Positions 12,683-14,622 of a stretch of DNA of 14,622 bases are shown in pieces; position 1 is the first letter of the stretch, and each line of letters begins with the position of its first letter. The notes beneath the pieces were generated by a model. It ran no database searches. It saw nothing but the letters and a program-made list of their open reading frames with translations, and had not been told where the DNA came from. The stretch is from positions 1-14,622 of the forward strand of contig JAUIJG010000090.1 of assembly GCA_030431355.1 (NCBI GenBank). The letters run 5' to 3'. Source of the stretch: a bacterium. GTDB taxonomy: Bacteria; Cyanobacteriota; Vampirovibrionia; Obscuribacterales; Obscuribacteraceae. A program made the position numbers and the translations under genes.

Positions 12683-13380
12683 CCACACTAACCGCACCGA
12701 CCGCAACCACCACTACTAATACCTACAAGCAAACGTCCATTTATAAGCACATGGACTTGCTAGAGCACCTTATCGAAGATGCAGCCGGCTTGTACAAGTA
12801 CAAGTTCATCAACGCCGATGACTTTCTCGATGTACTGGACAAAGCCAGAGCTCGCCTACCGGAAGAGCTCAGCGAAGCCGCAGAAGTTATACAACAGCGC
12901 GATCATATCGTAGCTGAATCCCAGCGCCGTGCCGAGCAAATCGTCACCCAGGCGAAGCGTCAAGCCGAATCCATGCTTGCAGAATCTGAATTGCTTAAGG
13001 CAGTTCAAGCTGAAGTTGAGAGAATCCGCAAGCAAGTGGTCTCAGAGATAGAGCAGATGCGTCGTGAAGCTCTCTCCGAAGCCGAGCGCATCAGACAGGA
13101 AGCCGACCAGGACGCTAAGCGCATCAAAGAAGGCGCCGATCACTATGCCGAGTCCGTTCTCACAAGAATCGGAACCGACCTGGTAGAGATTGGTCAGCAT
13201 GTCCAGGAGTCCCAGACCATCATTCAGAATGGTCAGCGTCTTCTTGGACAGGTGAAAAGAGGCTCCGAGCAGCAACAGCAGAATGAGGCTCCCGCGAACG
13301 CCGGCGCCGTAACTCCGCCCCAGCATCCTAAAACTCAAAAAACCCAGGAGCTGCACAGTCCCTTACTGTCCGGCGACTAA
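12679..13380 (+). CDS. DivIVA-like / ATPase-annotated coiled-coil protein coupled to coaD
   Basis: The protein has 233 aa. A Thr-rich N-terminus (about 1-20) precedes the conserved core that begins MDLLEHLIEDA (Met25). The core contains the segment FINADDFLDVLDKARARLPEEL and a long coiled coil (about 62-185) rich in Ala, Glu, Arg and Gln, including GADHYAESVLTRIGTDL. This layout matches a family often found beside coaD in Firmicutes and other phyla and loosely called ATPase or DivIVA-domain protein. No Walker motif is present, so enzymatic ATPase activity is not supported. The C-terminus (about 195-233) is a low-complexity Gln/Pro/Thr tail. DivIVA-like proteins scaffold at curved membrane, but whether this one does is unknown. 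ATG 12679 is in the ATGA overlap and has AGAGG at 12665-12669. ATG 12751 would give the bare core but has no RBS. Confidence 0.83.
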   Translation: MTTLTAPTATTTTNTYKQTSIYKHMDLLEHLIEDAAGLYKYKFINADDFLDVLDKARARLPEELSEAAEVIQQRDHIVAESQRRAEQIVTQAKRQAESMLAESELLKAVQAEVERIRKQVVSEIEQMRREALSEAERIRQEADQDAKRIKEGADHYAESVLTRIGTDLVEIGQHVQESQTIIQNGQRLLGQVKRGSEQQQQNEAPANAGAVTPPQHPKTQKTQELHSPLLSGD

Positions 13381-13420
13381 TCTGGCCGAAACTTTCGTAA
13401 CCAGAGTTTAAATCATGGAT

Positions 13421-13450
13421 AAAGTGGAGCTTGTGGTCGGCTCCACTTTT
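13421..13450 (+). terminator. Intrinsic terminator between convergent genes
   Basis: AAAGTGGAGC (13421-13430) pairs perfectly with GCTCCACTTT (13440-13449) around a 9-nt loop and runs into TTTTCT. It ends the coaD operon. On the minus strand the stem is followed only by ATCC, so leftward termination of the serine hydrolase gene would be weaker. Confidence 0.85.
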
Positions 13451-13470
13451 CTGTATTCAGAATTCAATTC

Positions 13471-14538
13471 TCAACCCTTGGTGGAGCTGGCTCTCTCGAA
13501 AGTCCCATAGATGAGCTTGGACATTTCACGAATCAGCTCACTGGCCCGGGGATCGTTTCGTTTACGATCTACCTGGATGGCCACCGCGTAACGCTTTCCA
13601 TTAGGCGTCGTGACAAGTCCGGCATCCCCCAGCACTTTTCCCAGAGTACCGGTCTTGTGTACTATCTTGGCGCCGGGGCCAAGACCCCGGGGCAGCATGG
13701 AGCGATTGCGACACTTCTCCATGATCTGATACATGAACTCCCGGTTCTCTTCGGTAATCAATTCACCATGGTCGACCCGTCCGAGAAGATAGACAAGATC
13801 ATAGGGGCAGGTGGTGTTGGTGCCTTCGATATCCACTAGATAGTTGTTGATTCTAGTATTGCCCAGACCCCATTTTCTGAAATTCTCATTGAGCTTATCT
13901 TTACCGCCTAGATGATCAATCAGCATATTGGTGGCGGTATTGTCGGAAAAGATCATCATAAGCTCGGCCACTCTTCTTGCCGAATACTTGGTACCAGTCT
14001 TGCGCCATTGCAAAAATCCGGAGCCGGATGTCTTGACCGAATCTGTCACCTCGAGCTCATCGTCCATGGAGCACTTCTTAAGCTCGCAGTCTTGCAAAAA
14101 GCTCACCAAAATCGGCACCTTGATAAGACTGGCTGCCGAATAGGTCTTTTTACCGTTAAGCTCCACGTAACGACCGCTCTCGATCTCGATGGCGAATACA
14201 CCCGGCACATTGGTCTTCACTTTATCCAGTGCCTTCAATCCATCCTGCAATTGAGGCATTACCTGGCTGAGCTCAAACGGCGGATTGAGACGTACACGCT
14301 TGAGGGCTTCTTTAGATTGAGCCTCTTCATTCAGGCCCCAGTTCATGCACGGGATTAAAAAAGCCAGGCCGATAGCCAGACTGAAGGCTCGGGAAAATCT
14401 TCTATGAAAAGGAGTGTGCCATACGGCTGCTTTCTTCTTGCGCCGGCGTCGCCTGCGAGGCGCCACCGACTGTGGAGGTACCGCAACCTCCCTCTCTAAC
14501 AATGTGGTGGCACTTTCCTGACGCCCGGGTTCCAACAA
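13471..14538 (-). CDS. Membrane-anchored class A beta-lactamase-like serine hydrolase
   Basis: The protein has 355 aa. A cytoplasmic N-terminus with a run of Arg/Lys (28-36) is followed by a single hydrophobic anchor (about 49-67) and a periplasmic domain (about 85-350) of the class A beta-lactamase/penicillin-binding fold. Motifs: SLIK with nucleophile Ser137 and Lys140, SDN (198-200) in IFSDNTATNML, and KTG (295-297) in VHKTGTLG. The omega-loop Glu of true class A enzymes (Glu166) is absent: the aligned region TRINNYLVDIEGTNTTCP is shortened and has a Leu near that position. Deacylation as in a lactamase is therefore doubtful; a peptidoglycan DD-peptidase or esterase-like role, or a low-activity lactamase relative, is more likely (inference). 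The start is TTG 14538 with AGGG at 14550-14547 and an 8-nt spacer. It converges with the coaD operon across a hairpin terminator. Confidence 0.88.
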   Translation of the reverse strand: MLEPGRQESATTLLEREVAVPPQSVAPRRRRRRKKKAAVWHTPFHRRFSRAFSLAIGLAFLIPCMNWGLNEEAQSKEALKRVRLNPPFELSQVMPQLQDGLKALDKVKTNVPGVFAIEIESGRYVELNGKKTYSAASLIKVPILVSFLQDCELKKCSMDDELEVTDSVKTSGSGFLQWRKTGTKYSARRVAELMMIFSDNTATNMLIDHLGGKDKLNENFRKWGLGNTRINNYLVDIEGTNTTCPYDLVYLLGRVDHGELITEENREFMYQIMEKCRNRSMLPRGLGPGAKIVHKTGTLGKVLGDAGLVTTPNGKRYAVAIQVDRKRNDPRASELIREMSKLIYGTFERASSTKG

Positions 14539-14578
14539 ACTAACTGCCCTAGAATGATATAACCAACTCTACTAATAC

Positions 14579-14595
14579 GATAAGAATACCTTATC
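14579..14595. repeat. Inverted repeat over the serine hydrolase promoter
   Basis: GATAAG (14579-14584) and CTTATC (14590-14595) match perfectly with a 5-bp spacer. The site overlaps the proposed minus-strand -10 box and could be an operator, but 6-bp arms in AT-rich DNA can occur by chance. Confidence 0.35.
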
Positions 14596-14610
14596 CGATC
14601 AAAGATTCAA
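14583..14610 (-). promoter_or_regulatory. Candidate promoter of the serine hydrolase gene
   Basis: On the minus strand TTGAAT (14610-14605) and TATTCT (14588-14583) are spaced by 16 bp. Each matches 4 of 6 consensus bases. The predicted leader is about 37 nt before the TTG start. Confidence 0.35.
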
Positions 14611-14622
14611 GCCATTGACCGC

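Noticed and set aside
13912..14358. Rightward 148-codon ORF inside the serine hydrolase gene
   Set aside because: Antisense to the SxxK and SDN region of a well-supported gene.
1..14622. CRISPR array, insertion sequence, prophage or integron signals
   Set aside because: No repeat-spacer pattern, transposase, integrase or attachment-site duplication next to tRNA-Pro was seen.

Overview
The window looks like a chromosomal, mostly housekeeping stretch from a bacterium of the cyanobacterial/melainabacterial lineage; an obscuribacterium-like non-photosynthetic relative is my best guess. This is inferred from the gene mix, not from a database search. The mix is a Ski2-type DExH helicase of the kind common in cyanobacteria, a group 3 (SigF-like) sigma factor, a HAMP-PAS histidine kinase resembling NblS/Hik33, and coaD coupled to a DivIVA-like coiled-coil gene. 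GC content is moderate and start codons are often non-ATG (GTG, TTG, probably one ATT). I see no prophage, insertion sequence, CRISPR array or photosynthesis gene.

Layout, left to right. Positions 1-3039 hold a rightward cluster: the tail of cytidylate kinase (cmk), an overlapping site-2-protease/TPR membrane protein, a lipoprotein of unknown function, and a small three-helix membrane protein of unknown function. A 375-bp gap with a perfect 30-bp palindrome follows. Then comes a large receptor-like Ser/Thr kinase (duplicated cysteine modules, kinase domain, one membrane helix, leucine-rich repeats), ending tail-to-tail with the leftward Ski2-like helicase, only 2 bp apart. The helicase seems to start at an ATT codon. 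A 150-bp divergent spacer leads to tRNA-Pro(GGG) with its own -10 box and a strong, probably bidirectional, terminator.

Positions 8388-9750 hold a possible small leftward orphan gene and the leftward SigF-like sigma factor. The sigma gene is divergent from the NblS-like histidine kinase, and the 164-bp spacer carries a long inverted repeat. A non-coding gap of about 290 bp leads into coaD, which overlaps the coiled-coil gene by ATGA. A hairpin terminator then separates this pair from a convergent gene for a membrane-anchored class A beta-lactamase-like serine hydrolase.

The genes do not form one pathway. There is a nucleotide/coenzyme component (cmk, coaD) and an envelope-sensing and regulation component: intramembrane protease, receptor kinase, histidine kinase, sigma factor and periplasmic serine hydrolase. 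The most unusual points are the kinase (in-frame 12-bp tandem repeat in the activation loop, tandem CxxC/CxC modules), the ATT-start helicase, and several well-formed inverted repeats in the intergenic spacers.
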